Source: Pagrus major
Taxonomy: Eukaryota; Chordata; Actinopteri; Spariformes; Sparidae
NCBI RefSeq assembly: GCF_040436345.1
Contig: NC_133230.1
Location: 29,632,551-29,696,550 of the forward strand
Length of the DNA: 64,000 nucleotides
Direction: 5' to 3'
The translations under genes and the position numbers were made by a program. Below the pieces are notes generated by a model. It was not told where the DNA came from. It searched no databases and worked only from the letters and a program-made list of their open reading frames with translations. Positions 49,036-60,562 of this stretch are shown here, piece after piece. Every line of letters begins with the position of its first letter. Positions within the stretch are counted from its first letter, which is position 1.

Positions 49036-52000
49036 ATGAGTCAGTCAGCTCGGAACCTTGTGGCAGCAATACTGAGCAATGAGGACATTATTAACTCATT
49101 GGCAAGTGCTTGTACGGGCCAAAATCCTCCCGATAGTACCCGTGCCCAATACCGTTCTCCTGACGAAGAAGTTCGCTCCCTTTTTAATCGTGGCAGGCCG
49201 ACTACAACAGGCCTCGGGCAAAATCTTGACAGAAGCATGCCTTCAGCCTCACAGGAGTGCCCCACAACAGTCCCTCTATACAATCTTCGCCCGTACACAA
49301 GTAAGGGCCCAAGACACAAGAGGTAAGAATAGCTAGGCTTTATTTAAAACTAGATTAGGGCTCCCATTACAGTGCATATAACGATATTCTATATTCTATA
49401 TCTTAGTGCAGATCTCCACCAGGCATGTGAAGTTAGAGCGGAACAATTCCGAAACATCAGTGCAATAAATGCACCTGATCTGTGCAGGCTCACGTCTTGG
49501 GCGACCTGAAGCGCTTAAAAATAAACGCTTCAGGTCGTAAGTGTAAATTTACACTTTTAGTCTTTCCCCACAATAATCGTGTAAACGCGAGGTTGATGCC
49601 CAATAAAAAAGGCACGTTAAACAAATATATTTAACAATATTTTGCAACAGGCGGAGTAGTGTGCGTGTGTGTTGATTTGTGGACAGAGAAGTGAGAAAAG
49701 AAGCTATGATGAGCCTCGGTAACACGGCGTCCCCTTCATAAAAAAGCAGAACTATTGACGGAATACTCTGCTGTGTGTAGAGGTCTGTACGTAGGTCTGT
49801 ATGGGTATACAATAGCCGCATGGTATCATTTTCAGGTGAATTTCATGAAGATAAAACATATGGCCGTGCGTAATGGCAATGCGCTCTGGCGCGGCACTTC
49901 TCCGGGACTGCGGATTTATCTGTGTATCAGCTGCTGCGGCTGCAGGGATTTCGTGAACTGAAAGAGAAGCTCTTCATATATTGTTTAGATACAATAAGAC
50001 CCACATTCATAGACCAATGAAGGCTGAATATTTAGTTTAGTATTGAACGTGTTTGATGATCAGCGACACATTGTGAGCTCTGGGCCCGTTACGCACACAG
50101 CCATCACTTGAACCGATACACACCACATACAGTATGTGTATATAGTGGAATCTAGATTAGGAGGAGTGATGAGTCAGTAGTAAATGGGGATATACGGTAA
50201 AATAGAAGATTCAATAAAATTGTTTTTTCAATGATACAGTGCGCCAAAATAGGCTGATTGGTCCAGTGGTATGAAATTAACTGCGGACAGACAGACAAAT
50301 GCATAATCCCCTCCAAGATTATGCCTGACAGATAATTACTATGGAATTAATTAATTAATTACTGCTGTATTAATCACTGTAACACAGTTTAATGGTATAC
50401 CATGGTAAGACACAAATGTTGCATATCAACCACAAAATATACAGTGTAAAATAAATTCACTGTTAACACTGCCTGTTTGTATACAGAATTATATATTTTG
50501 TTTAATGTTTCTAAGGTTTCAGGCACAAGGCAGTTCACGTTCTGTGGCTCAGTCCTTTTTCAAAGAGGTGATTCTCCTGCCAGACCACAAAGCTACACAT
50601 GTGCCGAGGCGTGCCAAAAAAGCTTGGCTTTTTGAAAACGGCCACATCAAGTCTGCCTTGGAATTTGGCTGTGACTGGGATTCTGACACAATAATGCAGG
50701 CTATAACAGCAGCCTTCCAGCCAGCTGTGGAGGGATGCAGGTAATTTTTGGAATTGTTTTGTTATATTTGTTACCTCTTTTCATTGGATTTTTGCAAGAA
50801 TACCACAACATATAATACTATGAAAGCTTCATTTTGAGTGCTTGTGTATTGTGAATTAAAATATTATTTTATTATTTTACATTCCCTTTTGCTGCTGCTG
50901 ATTTCCAACAGGCTTGCTGGGATATATAACAAGATGACCACACACATTTTTTCAATACATTATGGTTGTAAATAGCTCATAACAATTCCATTTAAGTTAT
51001 ACTGAACTGAGGCGTCCTAGTAGCTCACCTATTAGAGTGTGCACCCCATGTACTAAAGGCCAAGTCCTTCCCACAACAGCCGGGGTTCGAGTACAACCCG
51101 GGCTCTTTGCTTTGCATGTCATCCCCTCTCTCTTTCTCACCCTTTCCTGTCTGTCTTCAACTGTTGCTATCAAGTTAAATTCTGAAAAAATATCTTTTAA
51201 AAAGTTATACAAAATAACAGAAGTAAACTGAGGTTGGTTGAACTGAGAAAATGAATGTAAATGTCTGTGTTCATACAAATGATGTATTGAAAATAAATAT
51301 TTTCCTTGTACTGTAGTGTGTGCTCTTTTAGCTTCAACAGAAGTTTCATATACAGTGTGTTTTTCCTTCCTTTAGGTTACAAATCCTGCTGTCATGCTAC
51401 AACAAATTAGTTGAGCCATCCCTTACCCCCACACAGACTTTGAATGGAGACCTTGTCAAAAAGCTGTTTCATCAGAAGTCCATTTATGTCAGGCCTGACA
51501 AAATCATTTTAAGTGAGGAAAAAGAATCTGTAAGTATTACTGAAGATTTCAAGACATGTTTATGACAGTGGCAGTCACAATGGCAATACTGTAATTTACA
51601 CTTGATTTAAACAGTTACTTGTAGTATGCTCTGACATAATACAAAAGTCTGTTACAATGTTTTGTTGTCAGTATAGTCTAATGGATTCATAAAAGTTATT
51701 GTATTTATCTGTTTGCATTGACAGTCATGTTCTGATGGAGAAAGTAGCCGTACAAATGACCCTGGTTTGGCAGAAATATCTGACACTGACAAATGTGGTA
51801 AATATTTTTGTGTTTACACTGGTACATTATATGTTAAGTATTTTTAAAAAAATCAAATTTATTTTAATTAATATTTTTGTGCAGAAAAAAAATTAAATTA
51901 CACTTTTTTTAATCTGCCACGTAATACATGTATTGTTCAAGCCCTAAATGTGTTCTGATGCTCACTGTCAAATAAGGTAAATGTTACTCATAAGTTAATT

Positions 52001-55000
52001 TTCCATGTTACAGTTACAGTCATTGGTAGTGCGCCTGACATTTCCAAAGAAGTTGTCCCAGACATCTCCACTTCTGAGGCCCATTCCCTCTCCACTGGTG
52101 ACGAAGTTTTGTGGTGTTTTGCTACCCAAGATATTTGCACTGATGCACCTTCCATCCCAGCCGACACCTTCACCATGTCCACTAGTGCTGGTGCCATCAC
52201 TGCTGCTGAGACTCTCACCATGTCCAGTGGAAATCCTGCCATCTCCACTGGCAACACTCATGGCTTGTCAGTTGGCCCCACTGTCAATGCTAGCGGCAAC
52301 AGGCATTGTATCTTTGCGAATAACACCTCCGGTGTGTCCCATGGTCCCACTCAACCCAGTGCATCTGGCAAAAGTTCATCCAGCACATCCTACAGGTCCA
52401 TCTTTTCTAAATTTTTCATCTCATTTTTCAATACAGTATTATCAGCAAAGAACTATTTGCTATGTAAAGATATTGTGGAGTCATGGTGTCCTGAACAGAG
52501 AAGAAAGTTGCACTCCCTCTGGATTTGTTTTGATCTGAACCTTTCTGATAAATAAACCTCTGCCGGCCCACAGACTCTTGTACTGTAGTTCTAGCAAGTC
52601 CGTGGGTCCGTTCTGTTTCATTTGTGTATGTATCAGTCACGTGGTCAAGTTACACACTGTTATCACCACTTCATTGAGTGGGGCATCAGAGAGAAAGAGA
52701 GAGAGAGCAACAGTGGTAGAGTGACATAGAGAGAACAAGGAGAGTGAGCAGTGGTGGTGAAACAACTGGTGAATCAGAGAAATCAAAAATTTTTGTCTGA
52801 TTGTTTCATAGTGGTTTCATAAGCACAAATATACACACTGCCGCACAACCCCACTGCTGATTGTGTTGAGCTCTATATGAGAGCTCTTTAAATGATGTGC
52901 AGCCACTGCCTAACCCAGCACCACCCACTCTGTCCTCTCCACGTTTGTTTACAACAGACAGCAGTCAAATGGCATATATTACACCTTTAAATAATGCACT
53001 GTCCATTCAAGGCAATTCAAGTTATTAAACCATCAAGGAAGTTATTTGTCCTGTGGTAATGCAACTATCTGTGTGAACAAACATTATATGTGTACCTTAA
53101 TTGTAAAATATTCTTGTTTTATTTTGTAGTACATACCTTGACCTATTTGAGGAAGAATACCTCTCTGATGACCCTGATGTCCAGGAAGCCATTTCAAGGT
53201 CTTTAGATTCCAGCGCAAGTGAGAGGTCAGTAGAAGATATTATATAAAATCTAAGTGTTCTAAGTGTAATCTAAGTGTAATCCAGGATAACAATGACTCT
53301 CTTGCCTAGAGACAAGTAGCAATAAGCAAGCTGCAATCTACTGTTCTTTATCTGTTATCCAATCATTTCTGTGGTTTCATTTTGTCAACAATATACAGTA
53401 CAATAGAAAATCATGGTGTAAAACTTCTCTGAATGGGGATTACCCATGCCATAACATGCATTATTTTTCATGTGTATGTATGGCCCCCTTTACACCTGGT
53501 ATTAAAATGTGTTTTTTTGTGATCAGTTTGCAATCAGATAGCGCTTGACCACATACATTTACACCTGGTATTAATGTGCATCTCTGATGTCCACATCTAG
53601 ATCCAGTTGCTATCCGATCATGCGCCTTCCCATTAATATCACTTGACAAACATTTGCATCGGCAGACTCTTTTAATGTGTTTTTTTTACAACGTATTTCC
53701 CGCCTGCAGAGTTGTTGCATGTGGATTGGATGTGGTCAAGCGCTATCTGATCGCAATCCGATCACAAAAAGTGCATTTTAATACCAGGTGTGAAGGGGGC
53801 CGATGTGTATGATTTAGTAGTTTCAGCAACTCTTTGGATGAAGGGTGGTTTTCAGTGTTGTAAATTCTTCTCATGCTCTTTTCATTTTATGTGCGATATA
53901 TCAGTAGGTTAAGTACTTCTGGAAAAGCAAGAAACTCTTTCCCTTATCCCTTTACCTTATCACAAACATTTTTGGAAAATGGATTTTAATCAATATTAAT
54001 AACAATTTGTAGATGTTGGATTATAGTTCAGTATGTGAGTTATTGCCATTGACACTAACAACAAATTTGTTTTATTGTTTATTATTGTTTCAGTGATTTA
54101 AAGATGACTTTGGAGAGAATAATGGAGGAGATTTCATCGAGAGTAAACGATGACAACACTGTGCGCTTCAATATCATACGAAGAAGTGTGTGGGATGGAG
54201 CATCCAGAGCCATGGGCAGATCCAATTTTTCACCTGAGAAGAAGGTAGATGTCAAGTTTACTGATGACTATGGAATATCTGAGGGTGCCGTGGACAATGG
54301 AGGACCTACTCGGGAGTTTTTCCGACTCTGTCTTCATGAAATCAAGGACAAAATTGGCATCTTTGAGGGTCCACCTAATGCCAAAGTCCTCACATGCAAC
54401 TCCAAAGGTACTTATGATTAAATGAATTCTCAGTGAGGCCTCTATTGGATTTCTTTGGATCAATAAAAACTTTGAACCTGAAATGATTGATGATAATTAA
54501 TGATTGATGATGCAAGATTAATGTAAGACATTTCAGGTTTTTAATCTATAATACCTTTTTGGAAATTTACCGATTATTAACAATGATAAAAATTAACCTG
54601 AAAATTTCTGATGTAACCATTTGACATGTGATTTTTAATTTCATTTGATAACAGCGATGAAAGACAATGGATACTTCTATGCTGGCCAGATTATGGCAAT
54701 GTCAATTGCCCATGGGGGACAGAGTCCATGTTTCCTGTCTGAACTCTTGTATGAGTGTCTTCAAAAAGGTCCGGACAATGTAAAGGTCAGAACTGAACAT
54801 ATTACTGATGAGGAAACAAGGTCACTGGTGCAGTCGGTGAGCATATTTTCCTTTGATTCTATTGCATTTATAAACAAATTATTCATTTTATATGCACTCA
54901 TTAACATACACATTAAACATAATTAATCTTAATAAAAAATGAATTAAAGTCAATAAATATTTACTGTTCTCATATCCTAATGTTATTTTAATATTTTCAG

Positions 55001-56804
55001 ATCTTACAAGCTGAGACTGAATCACAACTGCAAGATGCAGTTTCACAGGCAGCCAGCTTGATCAGTCTTGCTGGTCACAATGTTCACATAACACTGCAAA
55101 ACAAACAAGAGACTGCTTCGGACTTGGCTCACTGGTATGTCCTCCAGCGGACCCGTGCACCTTTTGAAAGGTATGTTCATATATGACCACATGCTATAAT
55201 TGTACCCTGGCAGAAAAATTAAGGCTAGTTGATGTCATTGAAACTATGTTACCACTGTATACAAACAATTTCAATGATGGATGTAGAGTTCCATTTTATA
55301 GTGCACCAGTGCAAGTCAAAGTATTTGAAGTATTTTTTTTTGTTTGAAATTCATTGTGGGGTTGCCCACATGGCTCTGTTGGTAGAGCATGTGCCCCAGG
55401 TACAGCCCTTTGCTGAATGTTATTCCTCCTCTATCTACCCTCCTTCCTGTCCATCTTCAGCTATCCCTATAATAAAGGCAAAAAGCCCCCCCAAAAAATC
55501 GAAAAAAAACCCCAAAAGAAATTCCTCACTAAATTGAACATTAAAAAAAACATCTGAACAACACATTCCAATTTGTTTCCCTTTTAATAGGTTCAGAGAT
55601 GGCCTAATGTCTCTAGGTGTCCTAGATGCTCTCCAGAGATACCCTCTACAGGTGAAGTGCCTTTTCGTGAAGGTTGAAAAGAGTTTAACAGCAGCTGATG
55701 TAGAGAATCTCTTCCTGATCATTCACTCTGAAAGAGGGAGTAATGCATTCCAAGAAGAGTGCCGTACCCTGGCTTTCTGGCAAGACTACCTTCAGGATGC
55801 TGAATGTAAGTTTGGCATTTTGGACAGTGTTTCAACAAGACATTATTCTTTAAACTGTTTTGACTGCATCATAGTAGTACATGACATTGGTAAAAAATCA
55901 TTTTATTTGAGATGCTCCACTATGTAAGGCAGTTTATATGAATTATAAATACATTAATTGGAGCAGCAGTAGTGTTTGTCGGCAGTTTGAATCCAAAATT
56001 TTTTTTTAAAAATCCCAAAATCTATTTTTTGTTTGTTTGTCCTGCTCCTCTGTGGACTTTGCCCCGAGGAGGTTCAGCCCATCTTTAAGATTCGCTAACT
56101 CGGACCGATTCTGTTGGGTGTTATTTCAGGCCAGTCGGGTGCTTTTGAACCTGCTTATCCTCTGCCTTTGTTTTATAAAGGTGTCCTGATTGTTTATAGC
56201 ATATTAGGAACTTGAGGTACTTTTCCACAGCACAGCCTAACTCAAAACACAGGTGTTCTCAGGGCTACCAGGGCTACCTAGCTGCTTCTCCACTGAATAG
56301 TTAATCTTGGATGACACCAATAGCTTCTGGCCTGTGACAGCTCTCTTTTTAAATAAGGTTTATGTGATTTATTTCATGCAGCTTTAAAGCATTCCAAACC
56401 TGATTTTAACACAACATATTTCATTAGGTTACATAAAGTATATGATTGAAGTTTATAGTTTTACACAACACTAGTCTATGGCATTATGAGCTATCCTTTC
56501 AAATTACTGTGTCATTTCAAAAATAAAAACTACATAATTTAATTGTGTTACTCTCTTTTTATGTCTTACAGTTGAAAACGATGTATCTCTGGGGGATATT
56601 CTTGTTTTCTTCACTGGATGTGACAGTGTTCCAGCACTGGGATTCTCTCCAAAGCCAAGCCTTGAGTTCATCACCCATTCCCGATTTCCACTGGCGAATA
56701 CTTGTGAAAACATTCTTCGCATTCCAGTTAATGCAGTATACACTGCTTTCAAATCTGATATGGATTTTGCCATACGCAATTCACCAGGGTTTGGAAGAGT
56801 GTGA
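49036..56804 (+). CDS. Transposon-borne HECT-type E3 ubiquitin ligase, 776 aa, 11 exons
   Basis: Exons: 49036-49322, 50516-50740, 51376-51529, 51725-51797, 52014-52395, 53130-53225, 54094-54407, 54655-54836, 55001-55170, 55591-55805, 56572-56804. Every junction is GT-AG and all phases agree, giving 2331 nt with no internal stop. Residues 1-246 (MSQSARNLVAAILSNEDII... and VPRRAKKAWLFENGH...) match no domain I know. 247-373 are Ser/Thr-rich. 387-402 (DDPDVQEAISRSLDSS) fit the ubiquitin-interacting motif. About 425-776 form a HECT domain: VDVKF (457-461), DNGGPTREFF (473-482), and a C-lobe with FFTGCDSVPALGF and PLANTCENILRIP, the catalytic cysteine being C744. HECT ligases accept ubiquitin on this cysteine and pass it to substrates. 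The C-terminal half resembles fish proteins annotated as G2E3-like. The chosen ATG is the first after the array. The substrate is unknown; targeting of a host silencing factor is speculation. Confidence 0.87.
51011..51215 (+). mobile_element. tRNA-derived SINE in HECT intron 2
   Basis: The A-box-like TAGCTCACCTATTAGAGTG (51021-51039) and B-box-like GGTTCGAGTACAACCC (51083-51098) form a tRNA-like head. The tail CTTTGCATGTCATCCCCTCT then CTGTCTTCAACTGTTG and an A-rich end is a familiar teleost SINE 3' part. It lies wholly within an intron (50741-51375) and does not disturb the coding frame. Confidence 0.85.
53479..53802. mobile_element. hAT-like MITE in HECT intron 6
   Basis: Left end GGCCCCCTTTACACCTGG followed by TATTAAAATG. 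The right end in reverse is GGCCCCCTTCACACCTGG followed by TATTAAAATGCAC, giving inverted repeats of about 28 bp with one mismatch. It is flanked by ATGTGTATG at 53470-53478 and 53803-53811, an 8-9-bp target duplication typical of hAT elements. Internal CGCTTGACCACAT and its inverted GTGGTCAAGCGCTATCTGAT show extended dyad symmetry. No coding capacity. Confidence 0.88.
55362..55515 (+). mobile_element. Internally deleted tRNA-SINE in HECT intron 9
   Basis: TGGCTCTGTTGGTAGAGCAT is a strong A-box region. The B box is missing, and the body resumes at CCCTTTGCTGAATGTTATTC with the same CT-rich tail as the SINE at 51011, ending AATAAAGGCAAAAAG and a C/A-rich end. Without a B box this copy should be transcriptionally dead. 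Confidence 0.75.
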
Positions 56805-57787
56805 GAGGTAATATTATAGAGGGCTTGAGTTATGATGAGGATGTTTGTTTTTCAAAAATAATTGCTGTTATTTCATTTTGTTCTTCCTAGAGACAGTATT
56901 TACTTGAATAAAGGCATAAAGAAATATAAGTAGAAATGCTCTTTGTTACTTTCGAAGATATATTTCAAGCCATGGTTTTGTGTTTCAGATTTAATAATGT
57001 GCACTTGGTGAACTTTTAAGTTGATAAATGTGAGGCACTTCTTTTTGTATTGTAGTCAACCAGTCCTCCAACCTGAACAACTGTACGATGTCATTTATCT
57101 CCACCGTCTGATATGACCCAGAACAGCAATTGAGTGATTAGCGCAGATTATTCCCTCTAAATGTTATGGTAAGGCCTTCTTAATAAATGGTTGTATGTTC
57201 CTACTTTGTATGGACTGGTTCATTGTCATTTTTAGTGTCTACGAGATATATGTACCCCAGACTTGTCATATTTTTTCAATTTGAAAAACCATACACAAAA
57301 TGAATTTAGTTATAAGTTCATCTTTATCAATAGGGTTAAATAAATACATTATATATAATGATATATAATATAATCAGGGGTGGACAGTAACTAAGTACAT
57401 TTACCCAGGTATTGTTCTTAAATACAGATTTCAGGTCCTTTACTTGAGTCTTCGCATTGTATGAAACTTTATACTTCTACTCCGCTACATCTCAGTTTGT
57501 GTCAGTTTAGGGGTCCTGGCACGTATCTATATGGTGATAACATCACATTTTGTCATGAAAGAATATTACAAGCAAATCTTCTGTCCAAGGACCTGTACAC
57601 TCCTTTTGTCCACTGATATCCCTTAAACGGTACAACTGAAAGATTAATCATTTCAAACTGAGACTTGAAACCAAATAACAATGTTCAATTTTGTGATATT
57701 TCTCAAAATTACTTATTTATATCTGAGTCTATGTGACAATGTATGACACCGCAATAGTGTAACAACTGAATTACCCAAGCTAGCAGA
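56805..57787. other. Spacer between the convergent transposon genes
   Basis: AT-rich, about 1 kb. AATAAA motifs near 56909, 57180 and 57340 could polyadenylate the HECT transcript. 57375-57500 (GGGGTGGACAGTAACTAAGT...ACTTCTACTCCGCTACAT) is a fragment of the common fish MITE also seen at 36000-36150. No further gene seen. Confidence 0.6.
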
Positions 57788-58490
57788 CTATCTCTCAAGC
57801 AGTTCACATGCTCTGACAAAAAGTTCGATTCCATGATTTCCATCATCAGTGAAGGGGTTGATGGGCCTTAACTCCACATTCCACTGGTGAGCATAAGGGG
57901 GTTGCACAGGCACACGATTGAGTGGCCTTTGATGCTGAGGAAGTTGGAGCATTCCAATTGTCCACAGTTGCAGTGGGGACCGACTCTCCATTGTCCTCAA
58001 GCTGTGGTTGTTCCACTGGCTCACAAACTCATCCACAGATCTGTTAATTCTTGGATGATAAACATGGTGAAGAGCTGTAATGTGAAGAGGGTCAGTGCTG
58101 TCTAACAGTCCGAAATTTTCCATAAAGAGGAAAAGGTCTTTATAGTATCCTGACACCACCCTGTTTACTTCTGCCCACAATCTTTCGATCCTTTGATTGT
58201 GGACACTACGTCCAACCATGAAACTTCCTCTGTTTGCTCCTCGATTCTCAATCATGAACCGTGCAACATCAATGTTCTCGCTACCAGCATCACCCCTGAC
58301 ATGATGTGGCAGTCCAAATACATCAACGGCACCCTGGAAAAGATGCAAGGCAGTTGATGCTCGGTTGTCTGTGCAACATCTCAGAAAGGTAATGCAGCGA
58401 CTGTAGCCATCAACTGCTCCATGATACACAAATCCCCATGGATTTAACTTGTGGTTTGTGTCAATATGCCTGAAATAATAAGAAATGTGA

Positions 58491-58544
<54 letters not shown>

Positions 58545-59528
58545 CGTAATAAACCACACTGGATGTACATAAAAATGTAACTTAATTGACTAACTGTAAC
58601 TCACATTTATAAAACAACACATACCACACTTGATTTGGGGCAGAGACATTGTAGACCCTCCGCTGAATTGCCCTTCGTCCTCTCAAGGCTCGCCCCACTG
58701 GATCTACTGTTCTTAAACGCTCCCGTACCCGCCAACGCTGAACTCTGATTCCTCGTCCTCTCAAACCACCAGTGACATATGTCTCTCCGGAACCGGGGGT
58801 TTGTCTGAGAATCTCAGCAATAAGTCGATCCAGATCGACATTTGCAATGCCAGTGAAACTCCCATAGTCCACCAGACCGAGTTGTGTCCTGTGGTTGTAC
58901 AGTGTTCGGATGTTTACAGACAGCATCCGAGATATGGCCATCCAGCTAAATCCTAAGTCCCGCATGTGAATCAACTGAGCAGCTGGTATGTTGTACCTTC
59001 AAAGAGAAATAAATAAAATAAAAAACAAATGTGTTAATGTGTTAATTCATACATTGTGAATGAATTGTCTTATTACCTTGCAGCCTATAATGATTTTTTA
59101 TATAATAATACCTTATAATAAGTTTGTAACTTATTTATTGTACAATGTACTATAGAGATTACTCTTGGCCTGCATCAGCCTCCATCCCCGTACACTTTAA
59201 ATACTACTTACCTCGGCCTTCCTCTCTGAGATGCAGAATGAGTGCCCATGCCATGCGCTTGTACATCAACTTCCAGCTGGGATGTTATTTCCGCCAACAT
59301 CTCCCTTAGAGACTCGTAAATTCCTTCAAGAATGACGCATAATGTTCTTTCGGCAATGTTTTGTTGAACATTATTACTCATAAGAACTATGAATGTCGCA
59401 ATAATGGAAATATGATCCTCAAGGTGACGCGATATAGTCTCCAAACTGTTAGTGTCATTTGGAGTACAACCTGTTGCAAAAAAGTTTTCCAGTTCAAGAA
59501 AGTATTGGAATATTTCAACTGATGCCAT
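57788..59528 (-). CDS. Transposon integrase/transposase (D-D-E), 456 aa, 3 exons
   Basis: Minus-strand exons 59528-59212, 58996-58625 and 58469-57788 join GT-AG in phase to 1371 nt without a break. Residues 1-105 are a helical N-terminus (MASVEIFQYFLELENF...). GRPRYNIPAAQL leads into a helix-turn-helix (about 113-142: MRDLGFSWMAISRMLSVN, IRTLYNHR). The catalytic core is of the retroviral-integrase/IS3 fold: WHIDTNHKL (D233), DGYSRCITFL, GLPHHVRGDAGSEN (D290) and HNQRIERLW (E325), a D-56-D-34-E spacing. The PRINRSVDEF...WNNHSLRT and SPLQLW segments are typical of the integrase-core family widespread in fish and invertebrate transposons. There is no HHCC zinc finger or chromodomain. It should bind the terminal arrays/TIRs and catalyse strand transfer. 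The catalytic triad is complete, so it may be active. Which named superfamily it belongs to cannot be settled by eye. Confidence 0.9.
58492..58544. repeat. (ATT)n microsatellite in integrase intron 2
   Basis: About 17 ATT copies inside the 155-bp intron between integrase exons 2 and 3. Confidence 0.95.
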
Positions 59529-59532
59529 TTTG
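59524..59532 (-). promoter_or_regulatory. YY1-like motif overlapping the integrase start codon
   Basis: On the minus strand CAAAATGGC spans the ATG at 59528-59526. It is the same motif class (CAANATGGC) as the site at 49002-49010 upstream of the HECT gene. Only about 60 bp separate the ATG from the right-hand array, so the array end probably serves as promoter. Confidence 0.4.
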
Positions 59533-59591
59533 TAAAACCAGCAAATTCAGAAGGCTATCACTTTGATGAAAAAGATACAACGATGTTTTGA

Positions 59592-60533
59592 ATTTCATTC
59601 AATATATTCAAGGTTCATTCAATATATTCAAAGTTCATTCAATATATTCAAAGTTTCATTCAATATATTCAAGTTTCATTCAATATATTCAAAGTTTCAT
59701 TCAATATATTCAAAGTTTCATTCCATATATTCAAGTTTCATTCCATATATTCAAGTTTCATTCAATATATTCAAAGTTTCATTCAATATATTCAAAGATT
59801 CATTCAATATATTCAAAGATTCATTCAATATATTCAAGTTTCATTCCATATATTCAAGGTTTCATTCAATATATTCAACTTTCATCCAATATATTCAAAG
59901 TTTCATTCAATATATTCAAAGTTTCATTCAATATATTCAAAGTTTCATTCCATATATTCAAGTTTCATTCCATATATTCAAGTTTCATTCAATATATTCA
60001 AAGTTTCATTCAATATATTCAAAGATTCATTCAATATATTCAAAGATTCATTCAATATATTCAAGTTTCATTCCATATATTCAAGGTTTCATTCAATATA
60101 TTCAACTTTCATCCAATATATTCAAAGTTTCATTCAATATATTCAAAGTTTCATTCAATATATTCAAAGTTTCATTCAATATATTCAAGTTTCATTCCAT
60201 ATATTCAAGTTTCATTCCATATATTCAAAGTTTCATTCAATATATTCAAAGTTTCATTCAATATATTCAAAGATTCATTCAATATATTCAAGTTTCATTC
60301 AATATATTCAAGTTTCATTCCATATATTCAAAGTTTCATTCAATATATTCAAGTTTCATCCAATATATTCAAAGTTTCATTCAATATATTCAAGTTTCAT
60401 TCAATATATTCAAGTTTCATTCCATATATTCAAGTTTCATTCAATATATTCAAAGTTTCATTCAATATATTCAAAGTTTCATTTAATATATTCAAGAATT
60501 CATTCAATATATTCAAAGTTTCATTCAATATAT
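59592..60533 (-). repeat. Right subterminal tandem array (about 46 units) with higher-order repeat
   Basis: 20-21-bp units of the form AGTTTCATTCAATATATTCA, with CATTCCATATATTC, CATCCAATATATTC, AAGATT and AAGGTT variants. Orientation is inverted relative to the left array. The variant pattern of 59714-59940 is repeated at 59941-60167, an offset of 227 bp (11 units), showing recent block duplication. Two plus-strand frames stay open for over 300 codons through it only because the unit lacks stops. Confidence 0.93.
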
Positions 60534-60562
60534 TCAAAGATTAATTTCCTGAACGGCATGCC

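Noticed and set aside
49301-49306. Alternative HECT exon 1 donor at GTAAGG
   Set aside because: Its phase fits neither acceptor near 50516 nor the one after TTTCAG; the donor at 49323 with the acceptor at 50516 keeps the frame.
51011-51100. Possible functional tRNA gene
   Set aside because: It has A- and B-box-like strings but does not fold to a convincing cloverleaf, and it continues into a SINE body and A-rich tail.
52428-52558. Continuation of HECT exon 5 past 52395 to the stop near 52553
   Set aside because: Using the GT at 52396 joins in phase to exon 6 and on to a complete HECT domain. Read-through would end the protein before the UIM and HECT. A retained-intron isoform remains possible but unsupported.
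59563-60544. Two overlapping plus-strand open frames of 307 and 318 codons reading FIQYIQS/FNIFKVS repeats
   Set aside because: They are translations of the right subterminal 20-21-bp array, open in more than one frame because the unit has no stop in that direction. No codon structure or start context.
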